This document shows, piece by piece, positions 28,671-36,788 of a stretch of 64,000 bases of DNA (position 1 is its first letter; each line of letters starts with the position of its first letter). The notes below the pieces were generated by a model. The model saw only the letters and a list, made by a program, of their open reading frames with translations, did no database searches and was not told the DNA's origin. A program made the translations under genes and the position numbers. The DNA comes from Veillonella rodentium. GTDB lineage: Bacteria; Bacillota; Negativicutes; Veillonellales; Veillonellaceae. The stretch lies in the NCBI RefSeq assembly GCF_900187285.1, contig NZ_LT906470.1:1684001-1748000 (forward strand). The letters are read 5' to 3'.

Positions 28671-28862
28671 GTGAAAGTTATCTTAGAAGGATTGTATATT
28701 GACGGGGCCCAGATTTCATTACTACATTTTAATTAAAAAGGAAGGGCTATACTTCTTTGCTCCTCGTGACCTGATGTCGCTGCATAAGTATAGCCCTTCC
28801 TTTTTATAACTGTAGATGTGAAGGTGTCCCATCAATATACTGTATCTATAAATAACTTTCAC
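28671..28862. repeat. 192-nt nested inverted-repeat element (MITE-like or large structured RNA)
   Basis: The outer ends are GTGAAAGTTAT and its reverse complement ATAACTTTCAC. Similarity continues inward with mismatches for about 40 nt per arm (shared TATATTGA and GGG). The inner part is a perfect 20-bp inverted repeat (28735-28754 against 28786-28805, core GGAAGGGCTATACTT) around a 31-nt loop. There is no clear target-site duplication and no coding capacity. Confidence 0.7.
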
Positions 28863-28865
28863 AGG

Positions 28866-28901
28866 AAAAAAACGCACCCCGGGAGAGAGGCCCAGGGTGC
28901 G
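28866..28901 (-). terminator. hcp terminator
   Basis: Minus strand CGCACCC / GGGTGCG stem strengthened by inner GG/CC pairs, followed by T7, about 80 nt after the hcp stop. Confidence 0.85.
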
Positions 28902-28981
28902 CCATATATATATATAACAACAGTCCTAAATCATAAAAGAGAGGGGAAATAGGACTGCAGTTACCTAGATAATAGATCCGA

Positions 28982-30547
28982 TTAGCCCAAGATAGCTTTC
29001 ATATCAGCTTCCGGAGTTGTAATTGGATGCAATTGGAATTTTTCTACCAAAATGTTCAATACATTACTGGAGAAGAATTTAGGCAAGGAAGGTCCGATGT
29101 AAATGTTACGGATACCCAATGCCAACAAGGTTAACAGGATACATACCGCTTTTTGTTCGTACCAGGACAATACCAATGTTAATGGCAAGTCGTTTACGTC
29201 ACATTCAAATGCACCGGCCAAGGCTACTGCTACTTGAATAGCGGAGTAGGCATCGTTACATTGACCCATATCAAGGATACGAGGGATACCGCCGATTTCG
29301 CCGATATTCATGTCGTTGAAACGGAATTTGCCGCAAGCCAATGTCAATACAACAGTATCATCAGGAGTCTGTTTTACGAATTCAGTGTAGTAGTTACGGC
29401 CTACTTTAGCACCGTCACAACCACCTACCAAGAAGAAGTGTTTAATAGCACCGGCTTTTACAGCATCGATTACTTTATCAGCAATACCTAATACTGTGCC
29501 ATGACCGAAACCTGTAGTCACTTCATGACCGCCGTTAATGCCTGTGAAATGTTGAGCTTCCTTGTAGCCGCCCAATTCGATAGCACGGTTGATAACTGCA
29601 CTGAAATCTTTAGTGCCGTCTTCTTTTTCTTCGATATGTGCACAACCGTCGAAACCTACCATATCTGTAGTGAAGATATTTGCTTTGTAGTTTTCTTTAG
29701 GCGGCATAATGCAGTTTGTAGTGAACAGGAATGCGCCAGGAACATCAACGAATTCTTTTTGTTGGTTTTGCCATGCGGTACCGAAGTTACCTTTCAATTG
29801 AGGATGTTTCTTCAATTCAGGGTACGCGTGGCAAGGCAACATTTCACCGTGAGTATAGATATTTACGCCTTTACCGTCAGTTTGTTCCAATAATTGTTTC
29901 AAATCATGAAGGTCATGACCGGTTACAACGATGAAAGGACCAGGTTCTACAGTCAAAGGAACTGTAGTCGGTACAGGTGTACCATATGTTTCAGTATTAG
30001 CTTTATCAAGAACAGCCATACATTTCAAGTTGATATGACCGAATTCCATCAAAAGATCAAGCCATTCTTCAGCGCTGTGATCTTTAGCGAATTCTACCAT
30101 GCCTTTAACGAACCAAGCGTCAACATCAGCATCGTGGAAACCGAGGCGAGCAGCATGCCATGCGTATGCAGCCATACCACGCATACCTAACAATAATGTG
30201 GAGCGAAGGGATACGATGTCTTCTTCACCTTTCCACAATTGTTCCCAATCGAAATTTTGTTGAACGCTGTCCACTTTTGCGTGGTAAGCATTCACTTCGT
30301 CAATGAATTCTTGAACGCGGTCTTCAGAGAAGTTTACGTTTGTTACACACATGAACAAACCGCGCATAATATAATCGATACCTTCTTTAGTGTGACCTTT
30401 TACGTCTAACGCACGAGCCAATCCCACCAAAGCTGCAGTTAATTCGTCTTGTTTGTTTGCAACCGGTGCAGTTTTACCACATACACCTTGTACTGTACAG
30501 CCACCTGGTGCTGCTGATTGTTCACATTGATAACAGAACATACTCAT
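28982..30547 (-). CDS. hcp: Hydroxylamine reductase / hybrid cluster protein
   Basis: 521 residues from MSMFCYQCEQ at 30547, with perfect AGGAGG; the frame to 30583 is unsupported. N-terminal Fe-S cysteines are Cys5, Cys8, Cys17 and Cys23. Hybrid-cluster ligands lie in the C-terminal half (GGCDG, LTLACGKFRF, MGQCND). Family members reduce hydroxylamine or NO and act in nitrosative-stress defence. Divergent from a Crp/Fnr regulator across a dyad-rich spacer. With norB (15026) it suggests this organism meets NO. Confidence 0.95.
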   Translation of the reverse strand: MSMFCYQCEQSAAPGGCTVQGVCGKTAPVANKQDELTAALVGLARALDVKGHTKEGIDYIMRGLFMCVTNVNFSEDRVQEFIDEVNAYHAKVDSVQQNFDWEQLWKGEEDIVSLRSTLLLGMRGMAAYAWHAARLGFHDADVDAWFVKGMVEFAKDHSAEEWLDLLMEFGHINLKCMAVLDKANTETYGTPVPTTVPLTVEPGPFIVVTGHDLHDLKQLLEQTDGKGVNIYTHGEMLPCHAYPELKKHPQLKGNFGTAWQNQQKEFVDVPGAFLFTTNCIMPPKENYKANIFTTDMVGFDGCAHIEEKEDGTKDFSAVINRAIELGGYKEAQHFTGINGGHEVTTGFGHGTVLGIADKVIDAVKAGAIKHFFLVGGCDGAKVGRNYYTEFVKQTPDDTVVLTLACGKFRFNDMNIGEIGGIPRILDMGQCNDAYSAIQVAVALAGAFECDVNDLPLTLVLSWYEQKAVCILLTLLALGIRNIYIGPSLPKFFSSNVLNILVEKFQLHPITTPEADMKAILG

Positions 30548-30561
30548 TGAAAATCCTCCTT

Positions 30562-30578
30562 TGCGAGACTTTCTCGCA
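30562..30578 (-). promoter_or_regulatory. Stem-loop in the hcp 5' leader next to the ribosome-binding site
   Basis: TGCGAGA / TCTCGCA with a 3-nt loop, immediately upstream of the hcp Shine-Dalgarno. It could stabilise the mRNA or modulate initiation. Confidence 0.45.
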
Positions 30579-30613
30579 GTCAAGCTTAAAATCTATAAAA
30601 CCTGTACGATACA

Positions 30614-30636
30614 CCGATAATTATCGGATATCCGAT
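30614..30636. promoter_or_regulatory. Overlapping palindromes in the hcp control region
   Basis: Two perfect palindromes overlap: CCGATAATTATCGG (30614-30627) and ATCGGATATCCGAT (30623-30636). Together they make three alternating CCGAT/ATCGG units on a 9-bp period. About 70 nt upstream of the hcp start. Likely operator for a dimeric regulator, possibly the divergent Crp/Fnr protein. Confidence 0.6.
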
Positions 30637-30820
30637 TGATTACATTGCAAAGTATATCCTAAAGGTGATACAATTTCTGTAGCTTGAGCAACAAATAAAA
30701 ACTTTTTTGAAAAATTTACCTGACTCCCCTTACGGAACAGGTCGGACATCAATCCCTATATTATAATTATACAGAACCTATTTAAGATTACATATACGTT
30801 TTATCACACAGGAGGCGCTT

Positions 30821-31546
30821 ATGAAACAAATACTTTCAAATGATATTATCAACCAATATATGCCTATCCTCACACAATGTCCCCTCTTCAACAACTTAGG
30901 GGAAACGGAATTGCGCAGCTACTTGAACAACGCAAAGGTTATCGTACACAGCTACAAGAAAAATGAATTCGTCGCCCTCTCCGGCGATCCGATGGAGGGT
31001 ATCGGCGTTATCCTCGAAGGCAGTACACTCTTAACACGGGAAAACGTGATGGGGCAACGCGTTATCATGGCGAACCTCGACGAATCCGCCATCTTCGGCG
31101 AGGCGCTGTTATTCAGCAAACATCCGCTCTGGCCTGCTACGATCAAGGCCGTGAAAGCAACAAAAATCATGTTTATTCCGTTGGAAACATTCATCGAAAC
31201 CTTGCCGGACTGTCACCAGTGTCAGACGAAAATCCTGTCAAACCTGTTGCAGGACTTATCTGAAAAAGCAATCCTTCTCACAAGAAAGGTTCACTATCTC
31301 ACATTAAAGGGAATGCGAGAAAAAATATTCGCATATTTCACAGATCTGTATAACCGTCAGCAGTCCACGACAATCCACCTGCCTCATAATCGCGAACAGA
31401 TGGCGGAGGTTCTCAACGTATCCCGCACCGCCCTCAGCCGTGAACTGGGCCGTCTGCGTAACGAGGGTATCATAGACATTGCAGGCCGCAATGTAACATT
31501 AAAAGACATAGATGAAATCGAAGAGTTCGGGTTTAACGGACTATAA
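30821..31546 (+). CDS. Crp/Fnr family transcriptional regulator
   Basis: 241 residues. N-terminal cyclic-nucleotide-binding-like beta barrel (about 20-125, EGIGVILEGSTLL, GEALLFS), long dimerisation helix, and C-terminal helix-turn-helix (EQMAEVLNVSRTALSRELGRLRNEG, about 185-210). Cysteines at 19 and in DCHQCQTK do not form the classic Fnr Fe-S pattern. Divergent from hcp and probably its regulator (HcpR-like role, inference). ATG at 30821 with CAGGAGG. Confidence 0.9.
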   Translation: MKQILSNDIINQYMPILTQCPLFNNLGETELRSYLNNAKVIVHSYKKNEFVALSGDPMEGIGVILEGSTLLTRENVMGQRVIMANLDESAIFGEALLFSKHPLWPATIKAVKATKIMFIPLETFIETLPDCHQCQTKILSNLLQDLSEKAILLTRKVHYLTLKGMREKIFAYFTDLYNRQQSTTIHLPHNREQMAEVLNVSRTALSRELGRLRNEGIIDIAGRNVTLKDIDEIEEFGFNGL

Positions 31547-31552
31547 TCGATA

Positions 31553-31588
31553 AAGCCTCACCCGTCATATCGACAGGGTGAGGCTTTT
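31553..31588. terminator. Bidirectional terminator between convergent genes
   Basis: AAGCCTCACCC / GGGTGAGGCTT stem with T- and A-runs, shared by the Crp/Fnr gene (+) and the gene ending at 31608 (-). Confidence 0.88.
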
Positions 31589-31607
31589 CTTTACAATCCG
31601 AAATCTA

Positions 31608-33506
31608 TCAGAACCAATGAGACAAATCAAATTCTTCACCGATGGTTGCTTTCACATGGGCGCGTCCCAAATAAAGACCTAATAAAGTCAAGCTGATGGA
31701 CGACATCGGAGTATTGTCAAATACATCCGCCAAGTCGAGAAGTACCGGTGAAATATCATCCATGATATCGCGCGCTTCCTGCCCTGAAAATGCGGTAGGC
31801 TTACTCTTCATAAGAGCGATCAGATCGCGCTGTACCATGAAGTTAGAAATACGCGTTTCTCTAAAGAATCGCGGTGCCATCGCTTCATCAACGAGGGCCA
31901 GTTTATACAGATTGGAATTCAAGCTGCGCACCACATAACGCGGATCAACACCATGCCCGTCCGTAGCTCGGAACAATTCCTCCTTGGTAAAACCGCGATA
32001 GTTGAATACAAACGGATACGAGTTCGACAACACCTGCGCCAATGTAATCGGTTCCCGTTCCTCCTGCGTACAGCGGAGATACTCTAGCTGACGATAAAAC
32101 GACGGATTCTGAGGCAAATCGGAAATAAACGGCTCAATATATTTTTCCACATAATGCTGAAAGTGAATGAGACCATAGTTATTTGAATTACGAGAATACT
32201 GTAACAGCAATGTTAAGGCCATCACCTGAAAGTGCCCCAATGTCATATGCGGTAACACGCGCAACGCATCAAAGGCCACTAAATAAGGTGTGCTGGACTT
32301 CGGCGACTGTACCACATCGAGGAACGCCCCCAATGCAGCGGATTTCATCCACTCCGTCGTCGTGCCCGCATAGGCTTTCTGCATACTCATCAACGCCTCT
32401 TGGATAACGATATTATCCAATAATACATTGACCTCTGCCACAGTTGTGACATTAAGCGCCGCCAATGCATCCCGTGTGATCGATTCAACATACTGATGCG
32501 TATCACCGGACAAAACACCAAAGGCATGAGTGAAAGGAGCCATCGCCATTTCAAGATATTTATCTTCATAATCTATTTGCGGTACAGCATGAGAGGATGA
32601 CTCTTCATGTAACCGTTCAGTCGCAGCCAGCTGCTCGTTGATTTCCGCAGCATCAAAGAGGCGTGTTTCTTCTAAGGCGGATAGCGCTTGAGGTGCCGCC
32701 TGCTCCTGATCATTCCGCTTTTCCTTTATAACGCCGCCGATCATCTGTGTGGCGTCAATGGCTTCCTCTTTATCCGCCGCAAGGGCTTCCAGGGATTCAC
32801 CCATGGCAATCGTATCCTCAACACCTTCAGATTGCTGACGCATTTCATCCGTAACAGCATCAAGAATAATTGTATCTGATGTAGCTTGCAAATTCGGTGC
32901 AATCGACTGTTCCGGGGAATCGGCTACATCCTGTGTATCAGGTACATCTGATGTAGTCGATGTATCCTCACGCTCCGGATCGCCCAGTTTTAATGATGTT
33001 TTATAAGCGACATACTCATCAGGTATCAAATCGCTTTCACGAGAATCCACAAGGGCAAGAGCATATTCATTTTGAGGTTGTGTATCCTGAGCCGACGCCT
33101 CTTGATTATCGTCTACATTAAAAGTTTGATTTTGAGGTGACGGAACGCGATAATACTCATCTTGATATTCATCCGCATTATAACTGTCGCTATGAAACGG
33201 CGTATCCGGCAAAGACTCATGTTGATACACATCTACACCCGAACCATTATTTTGAATCGGAATATCATACTGAGGTTCACGCTGATAAGGATCGGCACCA
33301 GGTTCTTTATTTAAAAATGGTATTTCCGGATACGCTTTACTGCTATGACCCGTATCCGTATTATGCCGCGTATGACGAACACGTGTGTCACGTTTCGTAT
33401 CACGTGTTTGACTTTTACCATCACCACGATTAAATACGGCGTAACAAACCGCAAAAAAGCCCAATGCCACAATGGTCAAAACAAAATAAGGTACTACGCT
33501 TGACAT
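31608..33506 (-). CDS. Membrane-anchored protein of unknown function with four 20-residue repeats
   Basis: 632 residues. One membrane span at residues 5-24, then a low-complexity hydrophilic region. Residues about 60-139 contain four degenerate 20-residue units (starting YPEIPFLN, PQYDIPIQ, SLPDTPFH, YYRVPSPQ; each ends in a V/A-D-x-YQxE-like motif). An acidic linker runs to about 310. The last ~310 residues form a globular, largely helical domain beginning DKYLEMAMAPFTHAFGVLSGD. I recognise no named family. Topology suggests an inner-membrane anchor with the rest on one face. It is followed upstream by the YwlG-family gene 10 nt away, so they are co-transcribed. Confidence 0.75.
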   Translation of the reverse strand: MSSVVPYFVLTIVALGFFAVCYAVFNRGDGKSQTRDTKRDTRVRHTRHNTDTGHSSKAYPEIPFLNKEPGADPYQREPQYDIPIQNNGSGVDVYQHESLPDTPFHSDSYNADEYQDEYYRVPSPQNQTFNVDDNQEASAQDTQPQNEYALALVDSRESDLIPDEYVAYKTSLKLGDPEREDTSTTSDVPDTQDVADSPEQSIAPNLQATSDTIILDAVTDEMRQQSEGVEDTIAMGESLEALAADKEEAIDATQMIGGVIKEKRNDQEQAAPQALSALEETRLFDAAEINEQLAATERLHEESSSHAVPQIDYEDKYLEMAMAPFTHAFGVLSGDTHQYVESITRDALAALNVTTVAEVNVLLDNIVIQEALMSMQKAYAGTTTEWMKSAALGAFLDVVQSPKSSTPYLVAFDALRVLPHMTLGHFQVMALTLLLQYSRNSNNYGLIHFQHYVEKYIEPFISDLPQNPSFYRQLEYLRCTQEEREPITLAQVLSNSYPFVFNYRGFTKEELFRATDGHGVDPRYVVRSLNSNLYKLALVDEAMAPRFFRETRISNFMVQRDLIALMKSKPTAFSGQEARDIMDDISPVLLDLADVFDNTPMSSISLTLLGLYLGRAHVKATIGEEFDLSHWF

Positions 33507-33516
33507 AACTCTCCCC

Positions 33517-34068
33517 CTACATCAACGCTTCATTATATACAGCACGTCCGCCCCCAATGCTCTTAGGACGAACACGACACGCGGTCACATGAGCGGAACC
33601 GATCTCCTTAATACTGAGACGCACCGGCACCGTCACATGTTTCATATGCATACCGATAAAAGTATCGCCGATATCTATACCGGCATCGGCTTTAATAAAC
33701 TCGACCACCACAGGATTTGTGAACTGTTCATAGGCCCTCACCGCCATAGCGCCGCCGGCATGCAGCTGAGGAACCACATTCACCTCTTCCTCCCATGTAA
33801 CGGCTCCACGCTCCATCACCAAAGCGCGATTAATATGCTCACAACATTGAACCGCTAAATTAAGCCCACGAGCCTTAACGGCATCATATATTTCATCAAA
33901 TACGACATGAGCCACATCAACGTGGGAATCAGTGCCTATTTTTTTACCCATGATTTCACTGGTAGAGCAACCGACAACAAATAATTGTCCTGCATGAATC
34001 TTTGCTAAATCTAATAACTCAGTCATCGCCACACGAACAGACTGACGTATATCTTCTAAGGAACTCAT
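33517..34068 (-). CDS. YwlG / UPF0340 family protein (TIGR01440)
   Basis: 183 residues. Matches the conserved UPF0340 family: VGCSTSEIMGKKIGTDSHVDV, QCCEHINRALV, VPQLHAGGAMAV and DIGDTFIGMHMKHV. The biochemical role of the family is not established. First gene of a two-gene unit with the repeat protein. Confidence 0.88.
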   Translation of the reverse strand: MSSLEDIRQSVRVAMTELLDLAKIHAGQLFVVGCSTSEIMGKKIGTDSHVDVAHVVFDEIYDAVKARGLNLAVQCCEHINRALVMERGAVTWEEEVNVVPQLHAGGAMAVRAYEQFTNPVVVEFIKADAGIDIGDTFIGMHMKHVTVPVRLSIKEIGSAHVTACRVRPKSIGGGRAVYNEALM

Positions 34069-34236
34069 ATCATCGCCTCACTCGATAATGAATATATAAA
34101 ATCTATAATGTATGTTATCACAAAATCGATAGATTCGATAGACTATACTCTACACATATGAGGTGAACATCGCATGATAATACCGTATAAATCGCGAAAA
34201 TATCGCCCTATATCACCGGATACATTTAAAGATAAC

Positions 34237-34267
34237 AAAAAAGAGGCTCGCTAAAGCAAGCCTCTTT
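34237..34267 (-). terminator. Fumarase operon terminator
   Basis: Minus strand AAGAGGCTTGC / GCGAGCCTCTT with one mismatch, followed by a T-run, 20 nt after the beta-subunit stop. Confidence 0.85.
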
Positions 34268-34287
34268 CAATCGCTCAATGGCGACGA

Positions 34288-34848
34288 TTAGATTTTTCTG
34301 TAAGGTTTTTGACCTAATTCGTAGAAGTTATTACCTTCAGTATCACCAACTACGATGCAAGGGAAGTCTTCAACAGTCAATTCAGCCAAAGCTTCTGGGC
34401 CAAGTTCACCATAAGCAAGTACTTCGTATTTTTTGATGGATTTTGCAATCAATGCTGCAGCGCCACCTACTGCCGCGAAGTATGTGCAACCATTTTTCTT
34501 CATGGATTCAACTACTTCTGGTTTACGGGAACCTTTACCGATCATGCCTTTGATACCTTGATCAAGCATTGTCGGTGTGTAAGCATCCATACGGCCGGAA
34601 GTTGTAGGACCAGCGGAACCGATTGGATCACCAGGTTTTGCAGGTGTTGGTCCAAGATAATAAACGAATTTATTTGTCCAGTCGATTGGCAATTTTTCAC
34701 CACGCGCTAAAGCTTCAGTCATAACTTTATGAGCAGCGTCACGAGCGGAGTAAATTTTACCGGTGATAAGAACGCTATCACCAACTTTTAATTTGCGGGA
34801 AAACTCTTCATTATATTCTTCAGTATTAATGCGAATTGATTCAGCCAT
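34288..34848 (-). CDS. fumB: Class I fumarate hydratase (Fe-S), beta subunit
   Basis: 186 residues. Swivelling-domain subunit of the two-subunit [4Fe-4S] hydro-lyase interconverting fumarate and malate. GPTTSGRMDAYTP and MIGKGSRKPEVVESMKKNG are conserved. 19 nt downstream of the alpha subunit. L-tartrate dehydratase is the alternative, but the fermentative context favours fumarase. Confidence 0.9.
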   Translation of the reverse strand: MAESIRINTEEYNEEFSRKLKVGDSVLITGKIYSARDAAHKVMTEALARGEKLPIDWTNKFVYYLGPTPAKPGDPIGSAGPTTSGRMDAYTPTMLDQGIKGMIGKGSRKPEVVESMKKNGCTYFAAVGGAAALIAKSIKKYEVLAYGELGPEALAELTVEDFPCIVVGDTEGNNFYELGQKPYRKI

Positions 34849-34867
34849 TGTTTTTACCTCCTATCGA

Positions 34868-35710
34868 TTAAAGTACTACGTGAGCATGACGAGCAGCATG
34901 GCACATGATAGTAACTGCAACAGGAAGACCTGCGATATGAGTTGCGCCCCATTCGATGTTTACACCGATACAAGTTGTAGTGCCGCCCAATTGTGGTCCG
35001 ATACCGGTCTTGTTAACCATTTCCATGATTTCTTTTTCCAATTTTGCATAGTCTGCATCTTTATGAGGTACGCTAATGTCACGAAGCAATGCTTTTTTGG
35101 ACATAACAGCTGCCTGGTCCATAGTACCGCCAATACCTATACCGAGTACGATTGGAGGACATGGGTTAGGACCTGCATGTTTTACGATTTCAAGAACTGC
35201 GTTTTTAACGCCTTCCACGCCATCAGCAGGTACGAGCATAGCTACATCGGATTTATTTTCAGAACCGAAACCTTTTAATTCTACTTGAATATCTACTTTA
35301 TCGCCAGGAACGATTTCAGTATAAATGATAGCAGGTGTGTTATTTTGTGTATTTTTACGGTTGAATAACGGTTCAGCTACAACGGATTTACGAAGGTAAC
35401 CTTCAACATAACCGGCAGCAACACCAGCATTGATAGCTTCTGTAAGATCTCCGCCAACAAAATGTACGTCTTGACCTACTTTTAAGAATACCATTGTCAT
35501 ACCGGTATCTTGGCAGTAAGGACGATCTTCAGCATCGGCAATTTCTGCATTTTTGATGATTTGATCGAGAACGATACAACCTACCGGAGACTCTTCCGTT
35601 TCACGGCCTTTTTTCAAACCTTCATAGATGTCTTTTGGCAAGTGGTAAGCTGCGTCCATACACATTTGACGGACTGTTTTTGTGATTTCAGATACTTGAA
35701 TCTCGCGCAA
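34868..35710 (-). CDS. fumA: Class I fumarate hydratase (Fe-S), alpha subunit
   Basis: 280 residues carrying the Fe-S ligands (CQDTGM, GPNPCPP, GTTTCIGVN). With the beta subunit it makes malate from fumarate, connecting with aspartase and the succinate/propionate branch expected in this lineage. ATG 35710 with AGGAGGG 6 nt upstream. Confidence 0.92.
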   Translation of the reverse strand: MREIQVSEITKTVRQMCMDAAYHLPKDIYEGLKKGRETEESPVGCIVLDQIIKNAEIADAEDRPYCQDTGMTMVFLKVGQDVHFVGGDLTEAINAGVAAGYVEGYLRKSVVAEPLFNRKNTQNNTPAIIYTEIVPGDKVDIQVELKGFGSENKSDVAMLVPADGVEGVKNAVLEIVKHAGPNPCPPIVLGIGIGGTMDQAAVMSKKALLRDISVPHKDADYAKLEKEIMEMVNKTGIGPQLGGTTTCIGVNIEWGATHIAGLPVAVTIMCHAARHAHVVL

Positions 35711-35797
35711 GATAATCCCTCCTCAGGAAAATAGTTGAATATTAATTCTAATACAGATGAGATGAATTACATTCCTCAAGCATATGAGAGAATATCC

Positions 35798-35815
35798 ATC
35801 TCAAACCGATGAGAT
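35798..35815. promoter_or_regulatory. Dyad upstream of the fumarase operon
   Basis: ATCTCA-AACCGA-TGAGAT, about 90 nt upstream of the alpha-subunit start. Operator-like. The regulator is unknown. Confidence 0.35.
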
Positions 35816-36410
35816 TAACTCTATACATAAATCGTAGCACACAATATAGGGGGATTCAACGCCCTACCTATACAGTTTTCTCAATGCTTTTTAATTTTTT
35901 GAGAATTATTTTCATGCATAATTCTACAGATATTATAGCCCTCCTACGAGTATGTTTTCATGATTCATTCTATAATCATTCTATTTTATAGGTGTGATAA
36001 AAGTCATACATATACAGCAGTCTTCCCGCTCTATAGAATGCTTTATATAAAATTTTCAAAACCTATACAATATCTTCCGAAAACCTTGTGAAAGCAGTCT
36101 ATATCTAATAAGATAAATACAGTAATTATATTAATTGATATTATCTTTCAACAACTTTGATTAAACTTTTTAATCTTGCATATCTATACCGATTATCTTC
36201 AATATAGATATATTGCTAACTCTTACCTATATTCTTATTACAAAACACCGACAATCCCAGTAAATAACTGTATATTCTTTTCTTATCAAGTTTTATAAAA
36301 ATTACTGACTAACTCATCACTTTTTGTTATGAGCTATATAATTCATAATGTTATGTCTTTTAGTCATACCATTCAACACGAATTTTGGCGACTTTAGCCG
36401 AAAAAAATGC

Positions 36411-36439
36411 TTGCTTTTATAATAAAACTAACATATAAT
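36411..36439 (+). promoter_or_regulatory. Promoter of the Asn-Glu-Val tRNA operon
   Basis: TTGCTT (36411-36416), 17-nt spacer, TATAAT (36434-36439), 15 nt before the first tRNA. Confidence 0.88.
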
Positions 36440-36453
36440 AACAAACGTACCAT

Positions 36454-36529
36454 TCCTCGATAGCTCAGTCGGTAGAGCAATCGGCTGTTAACCGATCGGT
36501 CGTAGGTTCGAGTCCTACTCGGGGAGCCA
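36454..36529 (+). tRNA. tRNA-Asn (GUU)
   Basis: 76 nt with encoded CCA. Acceptor TCCTCGA / TCGGGGA (wobble), anticodon loop CTGTTAA. Confidence 0.95.
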
Positions 36530-36534
36530 CTTTT

Positions 36535-36609
36535 GGCCCGTTGGTCAAGCGGTTAAGACACCGCCCTTTCACGGCGGTATCCCGGGTTCGATTCCCGGAC
36601 GGGTCACCA
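36535..36609 (+). tRNA. tRNA-Glu (UUC)
   Basis: 75 nt with encoded CCA. Acceptor GGCCCGT / ACGGGTC, anticodon loop CTTTCAC. Confidence 0.94.
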
Positions 36610-36612
36610 CAT

Positions 36613-36688
<76 letters not shown>

Positions 36689-36691
36689 GCT

Positions 36692-36723
36692 AAAGAAGCA
36701 AGCTCAAGGCTTGCTTCTTTTTT
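36692..36723 (+). terminator. Terminator of the Asn-Glu-Val tRNA operon
   Basis: AAAGAAGCAAGC / GCTTGCTTCTTT stem followed by TTT, four nt after tRNA-Val. Confidence 0.9.
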
Positions 36724-36788
36724 GTTACACTATGATATAATAGTTATTAATATTAACCTTTCCTTTTATTTAAATTCGTGGAGGAATC

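Larger units (their letters stand above)
28446..28981. other. 536-nt gene-free spacer between sdaAB and hcp
   Basis: Contains, in order: the sdaAB leader stem, its promoter, a 192-nt nested inverted-repeat element, the hcp terminator and a further small inverted repeat (CAGTCCTA at 28921 with TAGGACTG at 28950). No coding frame is credible here. Confidence 0.7.
35711..36453. other. 743-nt AT-rich non-coding tract between fumarase and tRNA-Asn
   Basis: No credible gene. I see a dyad ATCTCA / TGAGAT (35798-35815) upstream of the fumarase operon, with a further GATGAGAT copy nearby, and a stable-RNA promoter at its right end. The middle (about 35900-36400) is plain AT-rich sequence with stop codons in all frames. 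It may be a decayed region or hold an unrecognised small RNA. Confidence 0.6.

Noticed and set aside
28735-28805. Inner 20-bp inverted repeat considered as a simple terminator
   Set aside because: The loop is long, the nearest genes have other terminators, and it is nested inside a longer symmetric element.
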